From Actinomycetota bacterium (GTDB taxonomy: Bacteria > Actinomycetota > Actinomycetes > Nanopelagicales > Nanopelagicaceae), in NCBI GenBank assembly GCA_009699795.1, contig WLNK01000049.1, positions 1 to 7,283 of the forward strand: DNA of 7,283 nt. The letters run 5' to 3'. Each line of letters begins with the position of its first letter. Within the stretch, counting starts at the first letter, position 1. A program made the translations under genes and the position numbers. Shown here one piece after another: positions 1-6,495 of the stretch. The notes under the pieces were generated by a model that worked only from the letters and a program-made list of their open reading frames with translations, was not told the DNA's origin and did not search any database.

Positions 1-193
1 AATTATTGCCGGCGCTATCACCTACGAGAAGTACAGGAATACCTGCCTCATCAAAAATCGATGCAGTCATTTGCTCATAGGAAGTGAGCATCGCCCATTT
101 TTCACCGCGCGCTTTTGCATCGCGAAGATCATGAATGCTGACGCGACGATGGGTTGCACCACCGTATAAAGAGGTGCCGTTATTGCTACTCAT
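1..193 (-). CDS. panB: 3-methyl-2-oxobutanoate hydroxymethyltransferase PanB (5' part only)
   Basis: Cytoplasmic enzyme of pantothenate (CoA) synthesis; it moves a hydroxymethyl group from 5,10-methylene-tetrahydrofolate to 2-oxoisovalerate, giving ketopantoate. Only the first 64 codons are present and the rest lies beyond base 1. The translation runs from the ATG at 193-191 and contains the family's N-terminal stretch: HDLRDAKARGEKWAMLTSYE at residues 21-40, then FDEAGIPVLLVGDSAGNN at residues 47-64. The VGDS aspartate is the known Mg2+-binding position of the family. A GGAG ribosome binding site at 203-200 sits six bases before the ATG, which supports this start. The gene is divergent from nadE. 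In other Actinobacteria panB also lies near a glnA2-type gene, as it does here. The identification is firm although the gene is partial. Confidence 0.95.
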   Translation of the reverse strand, partial: MSSNNGTSLYGGATHRRVSIHDLRDAKARGEKWAMLTSYEQMTASIFDEAGIPVLLVGDSAGNN

Positions 194-200
194 ATTTATC

Positions 201-284
201 TCCAGCCTCGAAGCTTCAAAACGAAGTCCCCGGGTACGGAGTAAGGGTAATCCATTACTCTTGAACTCTAAAGTTGAGGCTGGA
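201..284. repeat. 9-bp perfect inverted repeat in the panB/nadE divergent spacer
   Basis: TCCAGCCTC at 201-209 is the exact reverse complement of GAGGCTGGA at 276-284. The arms can be extended by a G-T and an A-T pair, and 66 bases separate them. On the minus strand the second arm overlaps the GGA of the panB ribosome binding site (203-201), so pairing in a panB leader RNA would partly hide it. On the plus strand the downstream arm lies seven bases before the nadE GGAG. It could be a divergent operator, an RNA control element, or chance. No known regulator site was recognised, and promoter hexamers in the spacer are weak (TANNNT matches at 256-261 and 269-274, neither with a good -35). Confidence 0.4.
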
Positions 285-290
285 CGAAAC

Positions 291-294
291 GGAG
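291..294 (+). promoter_or_regulatory. Ribosome binding site that decides the nadE start
   Basis: GGAG at 291-294 lies six bases before the TTG at 301. The further upstream in-frame TTG at 274 has no purine-rich site before it, so 301 is preferred. TTG at 307 and GTG at 313 are possible but are spaced less well. Confidence 0.65.
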
Positions 295-300
295 TCGGAA

Positions 301-1983
301 TTGAAGTTGAGAGTGGCGCTCGCGCAGATCAATCCCACTGTGGGAGATCTTGCGGGTAACGCGGCACTTATTCGCGCCAACGTAAAAACCGCCTTCGATG
401 CTGGCGCCAATATCGTCGTATTTCCCGAGATGACGATTACCGGATATCCGGTTGAAGATTTAGCCCTTCGTGAATCATTTCGCCGCGCTTCCCACCAAGT
501 GATTACCGAATTAGCTGCGGCGCTAGCAAATGATGGACATGGCGAGATGACTGCAGTCGTTGGTTATTTGGATGAAGCGCATGGGCGACCACAAAATGCG
601 GTGGCAGTTATTTCTGGCGGCGTGATTAAAGCGCGGTACGTTAAATCGCACCTACCTAATTACGGCGTTTTTGATGAGTACCGAAACTTTGTCCCGGGCA
701 ACAAACCACTTCTTGTTCGCATTCATGGCGTAGATGTAGCCGTTGCGATCTGTGAAGATATTTGGCAAGACGGCGGAATCACAAGCGACATTGCTGGCAG
801 AAATCCAGGACTGCTCCTCGTTCCAAATGGATCTCCTTTTGAGCGCAATAAAGATGATGTGCGCCTAGCCCTTGTACAAAAGCGCGCGCTCGAACTTCGC
901 GCTCCTGTGGTCTATGTAAATATGACCGGCGGACAAGATGATTTAGTTTTCGATGGCGACAGCATCGTTGTTGGCGCAGATGGCCAAGTCATTGCTCGCA
1001 CTCCGCAGTTCCAAGATGGCGTAGCAATCGTTGATATCGATGTTGCGACAAATACTGGCGATAGCGATTTAGTTTTATCTGAGGCTCCAGCCGTTGTGAG
1101 AGGAAGCGTCGTTGCAGCAATTGCAGAGCGGTTGCCAGATGCAGAAGAGATTTGGCAGGCGCTGGTTATTGGTCTCCGTGATTACGTTGCCAAGAATGGT
1201 TTTAGAAGTGTTGTCATTGGGTTATCCGGTGGAATTGATTCGGCCCTTGTTGCAGCAATTGCAGTTGATGCCCTTGGAGCAAAGTGCGTCAATGGTGTTG
1301 CGATGCCAAGCAAGTATTCATCCGACCACTCAATTTCAGATGCCGAAGCGTTAGCCAAAGCAACCGGTATTCACTTTAGAACAGTGCCGATTGCACCAAT
1401 GGTCGATGCCTATATGGACAATTTAATTTTGCGCGGATTAGCGGAGGAGAATTTGCAGGCGCGAGTTCGCGGAACAACTCTTATGGGAATCTCAAACCAA
1501 GAGGGACATTTAGTACTGGCAACAGGAAATAAATCCGAACTAGCTGTTGGATATTCAACTTTGTATGGCGATGCCGTCGGCGGCTTTGCTCCGATTAAAG
1601 ATATTTACAAAACAGATGTGTGGGCGCTTTCTCGTTGGAGAAATGAGTTAGCTGCAAAGCTCGGCCAACCCGCGCCAATTCCTGTTAACTCCATCGAAAA
1701 AGAGCCAAGTGCTGAACTTCGCCCAGATCAGAAAGATTCAGATTCACTTCCGGATTACATCGAACTCGACAAAGTTCTTACCGCCTACGTTGATCAAGAT
1801 ATGGGCTTTGATTCATTGGTCGAAGCAGGTTTCGATAGAGAATTAGTCACGCGGGTAATCGGCCTTGTTGATAAAGCCGAATACAAGCGCCGCCAATATC
1901 CACCTGGCACAAAGGTTTCCGTCAGAGCTTTCGGTAAAGATCGCCGACTACCAATGACTAGTAAGTGGCGCGAAAACTCCTAA
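301..1983 (+). CDS. nadE: Glutamine-dependent NAD+ synthetase NadE
   Basis: Catalyses the last step of NAD+ synthesis: ATP-dependent amidation of nicotinate adenine dinucleotide, with ammonia released from glutamine by its own amidase domain and passed to the synthetase domain. The predicted product is 560 residues. The N-terminal nitrilase-type domain (about 1-270) shows the expected Glu-Lys-Cys triad: E43 in FPEMTITGYP, K115 in KSHLPNYGVFDEYRNF and C151 in VAICEDIW. The C-terminal domain (about 285-560) has the PP-loop ATP site SGGIDS at 309-314, followed by GNKSELAVGYST and a KDIYKTDVW segment, and ends with the typical KVSVRAFGKDRRLP region. The start is TTG 301, chosen for its GGAG spacing; the open frame goes up to TTG 274, which would add nine residues of unlikely sequence. 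Length is in the range of two-domain bacterial enzymes. It is divergent from panB and convergent with katG. Everything needed for activity appears intact. Confidence 0.96.
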   Translation: MKLRVALAQINPTVGDLAGNAALIRANVKTAFDAGANIVVFPEMTITGYPVEDLALRESFRRASHQVITELAAALANDGHGEMTAVVGYLDEAHGRPQNAVAVISGGVIKARYVKSHLPNYGVFDEYRNFVPGNKPLLVRIHGVDVAVAICEDIWQDGGITSDIAGRNPGLLLVPNGSPFERNKDDVRLALVQKRALELRAPVVYVNMTGGQDDLVFDGDSIVVGADGQVIARTPQFQDGVAIVDIDVATNTGDSDLVLSEAPAVVRGSVVAAIAERLPDAEEIWQALVIGLRDYVAKNGFRSVVIGLSGGIDSALVAAIAVDALGAKCVNGVAMPSKYSSDHSISDAEALAKATGIHFRTVPIAPMVDAYMDNLILRGLAEENLQARVRGTTLMGISNQEGHLVLATGNKSELAVGYSTLYGDAVGGFAPIKDIYKTDVWALSRWRNELAAKLGQPAPIPVNSIEKEPSAELRPDQKDSDSLPDYIELDKVLTAYVDQDMGFDSLVEAGFDRELVTRVIGLVDKAEYKRRQYPPGTKVSVRAFGKDRRLPMTSKWRENS

Positions 1984-1995
1984 GGGCAACTCTGA

Positions 1996-4173
1996 TTAAA
2001 CGAGATCGAAACGATCTAGCTCCATCACCTTTACCCACGCATCTACAAAGTCCTTAACGAATTTCTTCTTCGCATCGCTGCTTGCATAAACCTCAGCAAT
2101 TGCGCGAAGTTGTGAGTTCGATCCAAAGACCAAATCTGCGCGAGTTGCGTTCCAGACAACTTTGCCACTCTTGTGGTCATGAGCGGCAAATTCTTCCGCG
2201 TTCTTATCTTTTGGAGCCCAAGAGATATTCATATCTAGCAAGTTCACGAAGAAGTCGTTAGTAAGTATCTCTGACTTCTTAGTTAGAACTCCAAGCTTTG
2301 AGCCGCCGGTATTTGCGCCAAGGACTCGAAGTCCACCGACAAGTACTGTCATTTCTGGTGGAGTAAGAGTGAGTAGGGCCGCGCGATCTACGAGCAAGTA
2401 CTCAGCAGGAGTCTTGTGTGCATCGTTGTAGAAATTGCGGAAACCATCTGACTTTGGCTCAAGTACTGCAAATGAATTCACATCAGTCTGCTTTTGATTT
2501 GCATCAGTGCGACCTGGTTCAAAAGGCACCGTTACTTTCTGGCCAGCCTTTTTTGCAGCTTCCTCAATTGCAGCAGATCCACCAAGAACGATGAGGTCTG
2601 CAAGTGAGATGTGCTTTGAACCCTTATTGAAATCTTTCTGGATTTTTTCAAATACCTTCAATACTTTTTCAAGTTCCTTAGGGTTATTTACAGCCCAACC
2701 GCGTTGTGGCTCTAAGCGAATACGGGCGCCATTGGCACCGCCTCGCTTATCTGTTCCACGATATGTTGAGGCAGAAGCCCATGCAGTTGTTACGAGTTGT
2801 GAAATAGAGAGGCCACTTGCAAGTATTTTCTTCTTCAGTGCCGCAATATCTTTATCGCCAACAAGTTTCTTTGGAGCCTTTGGAGTTGGATCCTGCCAAA
2901 TGAGCTCTTCCTTTGGAACAAGTGGTCCAAGGTAGCGAGTGACAGGGCCCATATCTCTATGAGTGAGCTTGAACCATGCTCGCGCAAAAGCATCTGCAAA
3001 CTTCGATGGATTTGCTAAGAAGTCACGAGAAATCTTTTCGTAAGCAGGATCTGTGCGAAGTGCGAGGTCAGTTGTAAACATAACTGGCGCATGAGTCTTG
3101 CCCTTAATGTGCGCATCTGGAACAGCGTTTGTTGCAGCGCCATCTTTTGGAACCCATTGCGTTGCACCAGCTGGACTCTTTGTTTGTTCCCATTCGTATG
3201 CAAAGAGAGTCTTGAAGTAAGTGTTATCCCACTTTGTTGGAGTTGGTGTCCATGCACCTTCAAGTCCACTTGAAATAGTTTCTGCGCCATTTCCTTTGCC
3301 TAAAGTATTTTTCCAACCAAGGCCCATCTCTTCGATGCTTGCACCTTCTGGTTCTGCGCCAACATATTTACTTGGATCGCCAGCACCATGTGCTTTACCG
3401 AATGTGTGTCCACCTGCAATGAGTGCAACGGTCTCTTCATCATCCATAGCCATGCGCGCAAAAGTTTCGCGAATATCTTTTGCCGAAGCCAAAATATCTG
3501 GCTTTCCATTTGGGCCTTCTGGATTTACATAGATAAGACCCATCTGCACTGCTGCAAGTGGGTTCTCTAAATCACGATCTCCGCTGTAGCGCTCATCTGC
3601 AAGCCACTCTGCTTCCTTGCCCCAATAAGTCTCATCTGGTTCCCACACATCGACGCGACCTCCGCCGAATCCAAAAGTCTTAAGTCCCATCGATTCAATT
3701 GCGCAGTTACCAGCAAAGATCATGAGATCTGCCCAAGAAATTTTCTTTCCATACTTTTGTTTGATTGGCCAAAGTAGGCGACGCGCTTTATCGAGGTTGA
3801 CGTTATCTGGCCAACTATTAAGTGGTGCAAATCGTTGCATTCCTGCACCGCCACCACCACGACCATCTGAAGTTCGATATGTACCAGCGCTATGCCATGC
3901 CATGCGAATAAAGAATGGTCCGTAGTGACCGTAATCCGCTGGCCACCATTCTTGCGATGTGGTCATTAATTTTTCGACATCGCGCTTGAGAGCCTTGAGA
4001 TCTAGTGAATTAAATTCTTTTTCATAATCAAATTTTTTGCCCATGGGATCTGCTGCAGGAGAGTTCTGTTGTAAGACTTTGAGGTTTAGTTGGTTAGGCC
4101 ACCATTCGCGATTTGTTCTTGCCTCGTTGCCTTGCTTGCCAGGAACGTAAGGGCATTTGCTATCAGTAGTCAT
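1996..4173 (-). CDS. katG: Catalase-peroxidase KatG
   Basis: Haem enzyme that removes hydrogen peroxide by catalase and peroxidase reactions; cytoplasmic, with no signal peptide visible. The product is 725 residues, the normal two-domain length. All key N-terminal-domain residues are present: distal R90, W93 and H94 in the IRMAWHSAGTYR motif; Y215 (LIYVNPEGP) and M241 (ARMAMDD), which with W93 form the Met-Tyr-Trp adduct needed for catalase activity; proximal haem ligand H256 in GGHTFGKAHG; proximal W308 and D369; and the mobile arginine R406 in THRDMGP. S302 matches the position of mycobacterial S315. The C-terminal domain is the usual haem-free duplicate. The start is the second ATG (4173), because AGGAG at 4184-4180 is six bases from it but directly abuts the first ATG (4179). 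No furA regulator adjoins it, unlike the mycobacterial arrangement. It is divergent from glnA and its stop lies 12 bases from the nadE stop. Confidence 0.98.
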   Translation of the reverse strand: MTTDSKCPYVPGKQGNEARTNREWWPNQLNLKVLQQNSPAADPMGKKFDYEKEFNSLDLKALKRDVEKLMTTSQEWWPADYGHYGPFFIRMAWHSAGTYRTSDGRGGGGAGMQRFAPLNSWPDNVNLDKARRLLWPIKQKYGKKISWADLMIFAGNCAIESMGLKTFGFGGGRVDVWEPDETYWGKEAEWLADERYSGDRDLENPLAAVQMGLIYVNPEGPNGKPDILASAKDIRETFARMAMDDEETVALIAGGHTFGKAHGAGDPSKYVGAEPEGASIEEMGLGWKNTLGKGNGAETISSGLEGAWTPTPTKWDNTYFKTLFAYEWEQTKSPAGATQWVPKDGAATNAVPDAHIKGKTHAPVMFTTDLALRTDPAYEKISRDFLANPSKFADAFARAWFKLTHRDMGPVTRYLGPLVPKEELIWQDPTPKAPKKLVGDKDIAALKKKILASGLSISQLVTTAWASASTYRGTDKRGGANGARIRLEPQRGWAVNNPKELEKVLKVFEKIQKDFNKGSKHISLADLIVLGGSAAIEEAAKKAGQKVTVPFEPGRTDANQKQTDVNSFAVLEPKSDGFRNFYNDAHKTPAEYLLVDRAALLTLTPPEMTVLVGGLRVLGANTGGSKLGVLTKKSEILTNDFFVNLLDMNISWAPKDKNAEEFAAHDHKSGKVVWNATRADLVFGSNSQLRAIAEVYASSDAKKKFVKDFVDAWVKVMELDRFDLV
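2003..2017. terminator. Small hairpin at the nadE/katG convergent end, possible weak terminator
   Basis: AGATCG-AAA-CGATCT forms a perfect 6-bp stem with a 3-base loop inside the last codons of katG, 20 bases past the nadE stop. On the katG strand it is followed by a short GTTT run, and on the nadE strand by no T run. Its place between two converging genes fits a shared terminator, but the missing T tract makes this weak. Confidence 0.25.
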
Positions 4174-4179
4174 AACCAT

Positions 4180-4184
4180 CTCCT
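4180..4184 (-). promoter_or_regulatory. katG ribosome binding site that decides the start
   Basis: On the minus strand AAAGGAG ends at 4180. An ATG follows with no gap (4179-4177) and a second in-frame ATG comes six bases later (4173-4171). Normal spacing favours the second, giving a protein that begins MTTDSKCPYV. Confidence 0.75.
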
Positions 4185-4278
4185 TTAAAGCTATTTTTCA
4201 TCAAATTACTGCGGGCGTGTAAAGAATAGTGAAATCGCTTAAAACTGCTAGTTGAAGCCTGTATTAGGCGTAAATTCT

Positions 4279-4294
4279 GTAACACGGGCGTAAC
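4279..4294 (+). promoter_or_regulatory. GlnR-like box upstream of glnA
   Basis: GTAAC at 4279-4283 and GTAAC at 4290-4294 are separated by six bases. The described actinobacterial GlnR box has the form gTnAC-n6-GaAAC, so this is a near match to one box; a second box at the next 11-base step is not clear. It lies 35-50 bases before the glnA start. The second half overlaps TAACTT (4291-4296), a TANNNT candidate -10 with no good -35, which fits either an activator-dependent promoter or repression by occlusion. The same bases also form a 20-base-spaced direct repeat, GGCGTAAATT (4267-4276) and GGCGTAACTT (4287-4296). GlnR binding is inference from motif and neighbour. Confidence 0.4.
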
Positions 4295-4328
4295 TTGCCA
4301 CTGGCACGATGTGCCCATGCAAGAGAAC

Positions 4329-5621
4329 ATGTCAAAGCAACAAGATTTCGCGCTTCGTACAATTGAAGAGCGAAATATTCGCTTCATTCGTTTGTGGTTT
4401 ACCGACGTACTCGGATATTTAAAGTCCGTTGCAATTGCACCTGCCGAATTAGCAAACGCCTTCGAAGAAGGAATTGGTTTTGATGGTTCGGCAATTGAAG
4501 GCTTTGCACGAACGAGTGAATCCGATATGTTGGCAAAACCAGATCCTGCAACATTCTCAATTCTTCCTTGGCGCACAGAGGCACCAGGGGCTGCGCGTAT
4601 GTTCTGTGACATCACTCTTCCAAATGGCAATCCATCGCCAGCTGATCCGCGCAACGTACTGCGCCGAACATTAAATAAAGCTGCCGAGATGGGTTACACC
4701 TGTTACACGCATCCAGAAATTGAATTCTTCTTATTTAAATCACAACCAAAGCCTGGCGTTGCGCCAGAGCCTGTAGATCAAGGTGGCTACTTTGATCACA
4801 CGCCTGCAGTAGTTGGGCATGACTTCCGTCGTCAAGCAATTACCTTGCTAGAAGCGATGGGAATCTCAGTTGAATTTAGCCATCATGAAGGTGCACCAGG
4901 ACAACAAGAAATCGATCTTCGCTATGCAGATGCTCTAAGCACCGCCGATAACATCATGACATTTCGCCATGTAATTAAAGAAGTTGCACTGGAGCAAGGC
5001 TTCTACGCATCATTTATGCCAAAGCCATTTACCGAACATCCTGGAAGTGGAATGCATACGCACATCTCACTCTTTGAAGGAGAGAAGAACGCTTTTCATG
5101 ATGAGAGCGCTGAATTTAATTTATCTCCCGTCGGACGTTCTTTTGTTGCCGGACTTCTAAAGCACGCACCAGAAATAACTGCAATTACCAATCAATGGGT
5201 AAATTCTTACAAGCGTTTACAAGGCGGGGGAGAAGCACCCGCACTTATTAATTGGGGTCAAAGTGCACGCGGTGCACTTATTCGTATTCCGCAATACAAA
5301 CCAAATAAAGAGAATTCAACGCGTATCGAATTTAGATCACTTGATGCAGCTGCAAATCCATATCTCGCATTTGCGGTAATGCTTGCAGCCGGCCTTAAAG
5401 GAATTGAAAATAGTTATGTTCTTGAGAAGAGTGAGAATCCAGCCCCTCTTCCAGCAAATCTCATGGAAGCGATTTCACATATGGAAAAGAGTGAACTCGT
5501 GAGAGAAACGCTAGGCGAACATGTATTTGAGTACGTACTTCTCAATAAGCGTGCTGAGTGGCAGGACTATCGCCGCCAGGTAAGTGCATACGAATTGGAC
5601 CGTTACCTACCCGTTTTGTAA
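4329..5621 (+). CDS. glnA: Glutamine synthetase family protein, GlnA2 type
   Basis: Class I glutamine synthetase fold, which makes an amide from glutamate, ammonia and ATP. Predicted 430 residues. Motifs in order: FDGSAI at 51-56, containing the catalytic aspartate D52; PEIEFF with metal-binding E130/E132; HHEGAPGQQEIDL with E187/E194; GMHTHISL with H243; NSYKRL followed by flap glutamate E302; and the R332-x-E334-x-R336 substrate and ATP site. The sequence follows mycobacterial GlnA2 closely from its first residues (MSKQQDF against MDRQKEF), so the ATG at 4329 is preferred; in-frame GTG 4311 and ATG 4317 also exist, and the ribosome site is weak (AGAG at 4322-4325). Around residues 363-378 it is about 15 residues shorter than GlnA2 and has no NLYDLPPEE-like loop, so no adenylylation tyrosine. 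Some GlnA2 proteins of Streptomyces act on polyamines, so the true acceptor could differ from ammonia. A heliorhodopsin gene follows after 25 bases. Confidence 0.93.
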   Translation: MSKQQDFALRTIEERNIRFIRLWFTDVLGYLKSVAIAPAELANAFEEGIGFDGSAIEGFARTSESDMLAKPDPATFSILPWRTEAPGAARMFCDITLPNGNPSPADPRNVLRRTLNKAAEMGYTCYTHPEIEFFLFKSQPKPGVAPEPVDQGGYFDHTPAVVGHDFRRQAITLLEAMGISVEFSHHEGAPGQQEIDLRYADALSTADNIMTFRHVIKEVALEQGFYASFMPKPFTEHPGSGMHTHISLFEGEKNAFHDESAEFNLSPVGRSFVAGLLKHAPEITAITNQWVNSYKRLQGGGEAPALINWGQSARGALIRIPQYKPNKENSTRIEFRSLDAAANPYLAFAVMLAAGLKGIENSYVLEKSENPAPLPANLMEAISHMEKSELVRETLGEHVFEYVLLNKRAEWQDYRRQVSAYELDRYLPVL

Positions 5622-5633
5622 GAGGCGCTGCTG

Positions 5634-5639
5634 TAACCT
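5634..5639 (+). promoter_or_regulatory. Candidate -10 element for a leaderless heliorhodopsin mRNA
   Basis: TAACCT matches the actinobacterial TANNNT -10 pattern, and seven bases separate it from the ATG at 5647. This would put the transcription start at or next to the A of the start codon. No Shine-Dalgarno sequence is seen in the spacer, whose only purine run, GAGG at 5622-5625, is too far away. The -35 region (about 5611-5616) is a poor match, so the promoter is plausible but unproven. Read-through from glnA is also likely. Confidence 0.45.
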
Positions 5640-5646
5640 TTTTATC

Positions 5647-6408
5647 ATGGCTAAAGAAATTAACGCTAAGAAGATTCGCAACTACAACCTCATCGCTGGA
5701 TTTTTCCATCTTGCTCAGATGGTTGTTGTACTGATCCTTGCAAATGATTTTTCTCTTCCAATTGTGGCCAGGTATATGGCCGGCCCTCCGGGAAGTACAT
5801 TTGCCGAGCCAATTACTCTTTTAAATACTCCAGTGGGTTTAACTGTCGCTATCTTTTTAGGGCTATCGGCGTTTTTCCATTTCCTAGTAGCAAGCCCACA
5901 ATTCTTTAGCCGCTATAGCAACGGGCTTACTCAGAATAGAAACTATTTCCGTTGGGTTGAATATTCGATTAGCTCTTCAGTAATGATTGTTTTGATAGCT
6001 CAAATTTGCGGAATTTCAGATGTTGCAGCACTAGTTTCAATTTTTGGAGTCAATGCTTCAATGATTCTCTTCGGTTGGCTGCAAGAAAAATACGAGAATC
6101 CGGGAAATGGTGGATGGTTGCCATTTATTTTCGGTTGCATCGCAGGGATAATTCCTTGGGTTGCGTTGGTTTTCTACATTTTTGCAATTGGTGGTCCAGG
6201 AGATACAAAAGCTCCAGCATTTGTATACGGAATTGTTATTTCACTCTTCGTGCTGTTCAACACATTCGCCGTAGTGCAATTCTTGCAATACAAGAAGGTT
6301 GGCAAGTGGTCGGAGTATTTACGTGGTGAAAAGACGTACATAACACTTTCACTCATCGCAAAATCAGCCCTTGCATGGCAGATTTTCGCTTCGACCTTGA
6401 TTCAATAA
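5647..6408 (+). CDS. HeR: Heliorhodopsin (retinal-binding seven-helix membrane photoreceptor)
   Basis: Membrane protein that binds retinal and has a slow photocycle. Heliorhodopsins sit in the membrane the opposite way to type 1 rhodopsins (N-terminus inside) and are not known in general to pump ions. Predicted 253 residues, the same length as I recall for the reference protein 48C12, with near-identical stretches such as ASMILFGWLQEKY and AKSALAWQIF. The retinal Schiff-base lysine is K239 (K241 in 48C12), the counterion is E105 in RWVEYS (E107), and the conserved histidines are H21 (FFHLAQ) and H78 (FFHFLV); R102 and S235 also match. Helices lie at roughly 13-33, 61-82, 101-119, 124-145, 158-181, 190-213 and 229-250. 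The long first loop (34-60) is the one that forms an outer beta structure in the family. The start is ATG 5647; the longer frame back to 5584 would overlap glnA and adds nothing family-like. It follows glnA by 25 bases. No retinal-producing oxygenase gene lies in this window. Confidence 0.98.
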   Translation: MAKEINAKKIRNYNLIAGFFHLAQMVVVLILANDFSLPIVARYMAGPPGSTFAEPITLLNTPVGLTVAIFLGLSAFFHFLVASPQFFSRYSNGLTQNRNYFRWVEYSISSSVMIVLIAQICGISDVAALVSIFGVNASMILFGWLQEKYENPGNGGWLPFIFGCIAGIIPWVALVFYIFAIGGPGDTKAPAFVYGIVISLFVLFNTFAVVQFLQYKKVGKWSEYLRGEKTYITLSLIAKSALAWQIFASTLIQ

Positions 6409-6425
6409 CTCTTGCGTATTACACT
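6397..6425 (+). promoter_or_regulatory. Promoter of the leuA leader transcript
   Basis: TTGATT (6397-6402) and TACACT (6420-6425) are separated by exactly 17 bases and match the -35 (TTGACA) and actinobacterial -10 (TANNNT) patterns. The -10 ends seven bases before the leader-peptide ATG at 6433, so transcription should begin at or beside that A, giving a leaderless mRNA. This agrees with the absence of any Shine-Dalgarno sequence before 6433. The -35 lies inside the last codons of the heliorhodopsin gene. Confidence 0.7.
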
Positions 6426-6432
6426 TTCACCC

Positions 6433-6477
6433 ATGCACAAGGCGCTCCTACTTAGCCGCCGTGGCGAGGCCAAATAA
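6433..6477 (+). CDS. Leucine leader peptide of leuA
   Basis: A 14-codon reading frame that translates as MHKALLLSRRGEAK, with three consecutive leucine codons (CTC CTA CTT at 6445-6453), placed 75 bases before leuA. It has the layout of an attenuation leader peptide: short, rich in the amino acid that the next gene makes, and overlapping RNA structure. When charged leucyl-tRNA is scarce, a ribosome would stall on these codons. It has no ribosome binding site and probably starts as a leaderless message from the promoter at 6397-6425. Its own codons CTC CTA are part of the segment complementary to the leuA ribosome binding site, so a stalled ribosome would itself break that pairing. Leucine attenuation before leuA is known for Actinobacteria; the peptide here is called from sequence only. 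Confidence 0.85.
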   Translation: MHKALLLSRRGEAK

Positions 6478-6495
6478 CCGGACCTCTCGCCGCGG
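6459..6495 (+). promoter_or_regulatory. Inner hairpin of the leuA leader
   Basis: CCGTGGCGAG (6459-6468) pairs with CTCGCCGCGG (6486-6495): ten pairs with one G-T wobble and a 17-base loop that holds the leader stop codon. It is nested inside the helix that hides the leuA ribosome site, so the two can form together. It begins six bases after the last Leu codon, within the footprint of a ribosome stalled there, and would therefore open in the starved state. Confidence 0.7.

Noticed and set aside
135..359. 74-codon open frame on the plus strand before nadE
   Set aside because: It is antisense to panB and then overlaps nadE in another frame; there is no ribosome site and no recognisable sequence.
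4174..4328. Fur/FurA or OxyR site for katG
   Set aside because: No recognisable iron box or peroxide-regulator site was found; the best minus-strand -10 (TATTCT at 4228-4223) has no fitting -35.
4163..4654. 163-codon open frame on the minus strand across the katG start and the glnA 5' part
   Set aside because: It is antisense to glnA codons, overlaps the katG start and its ribosome site, and shows no family-like sequence.
5584..5646. Extended N-terminus of the heliorhodopsin
   Set aside because: It would overlap the glnA end, and the added residues do not resemble the family, whose proteins begin at MAKE-like sequence and are about 253 residues long.
5647..6408. Proton-pumping rhodopsin (actinorhodopsin or proteorhodopsin)
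   Set aside because: The helix 3 DTE/DTX-type pump motif is absent; RWVEYS with E105 and the length and sequence match heliorhodopsin instead.
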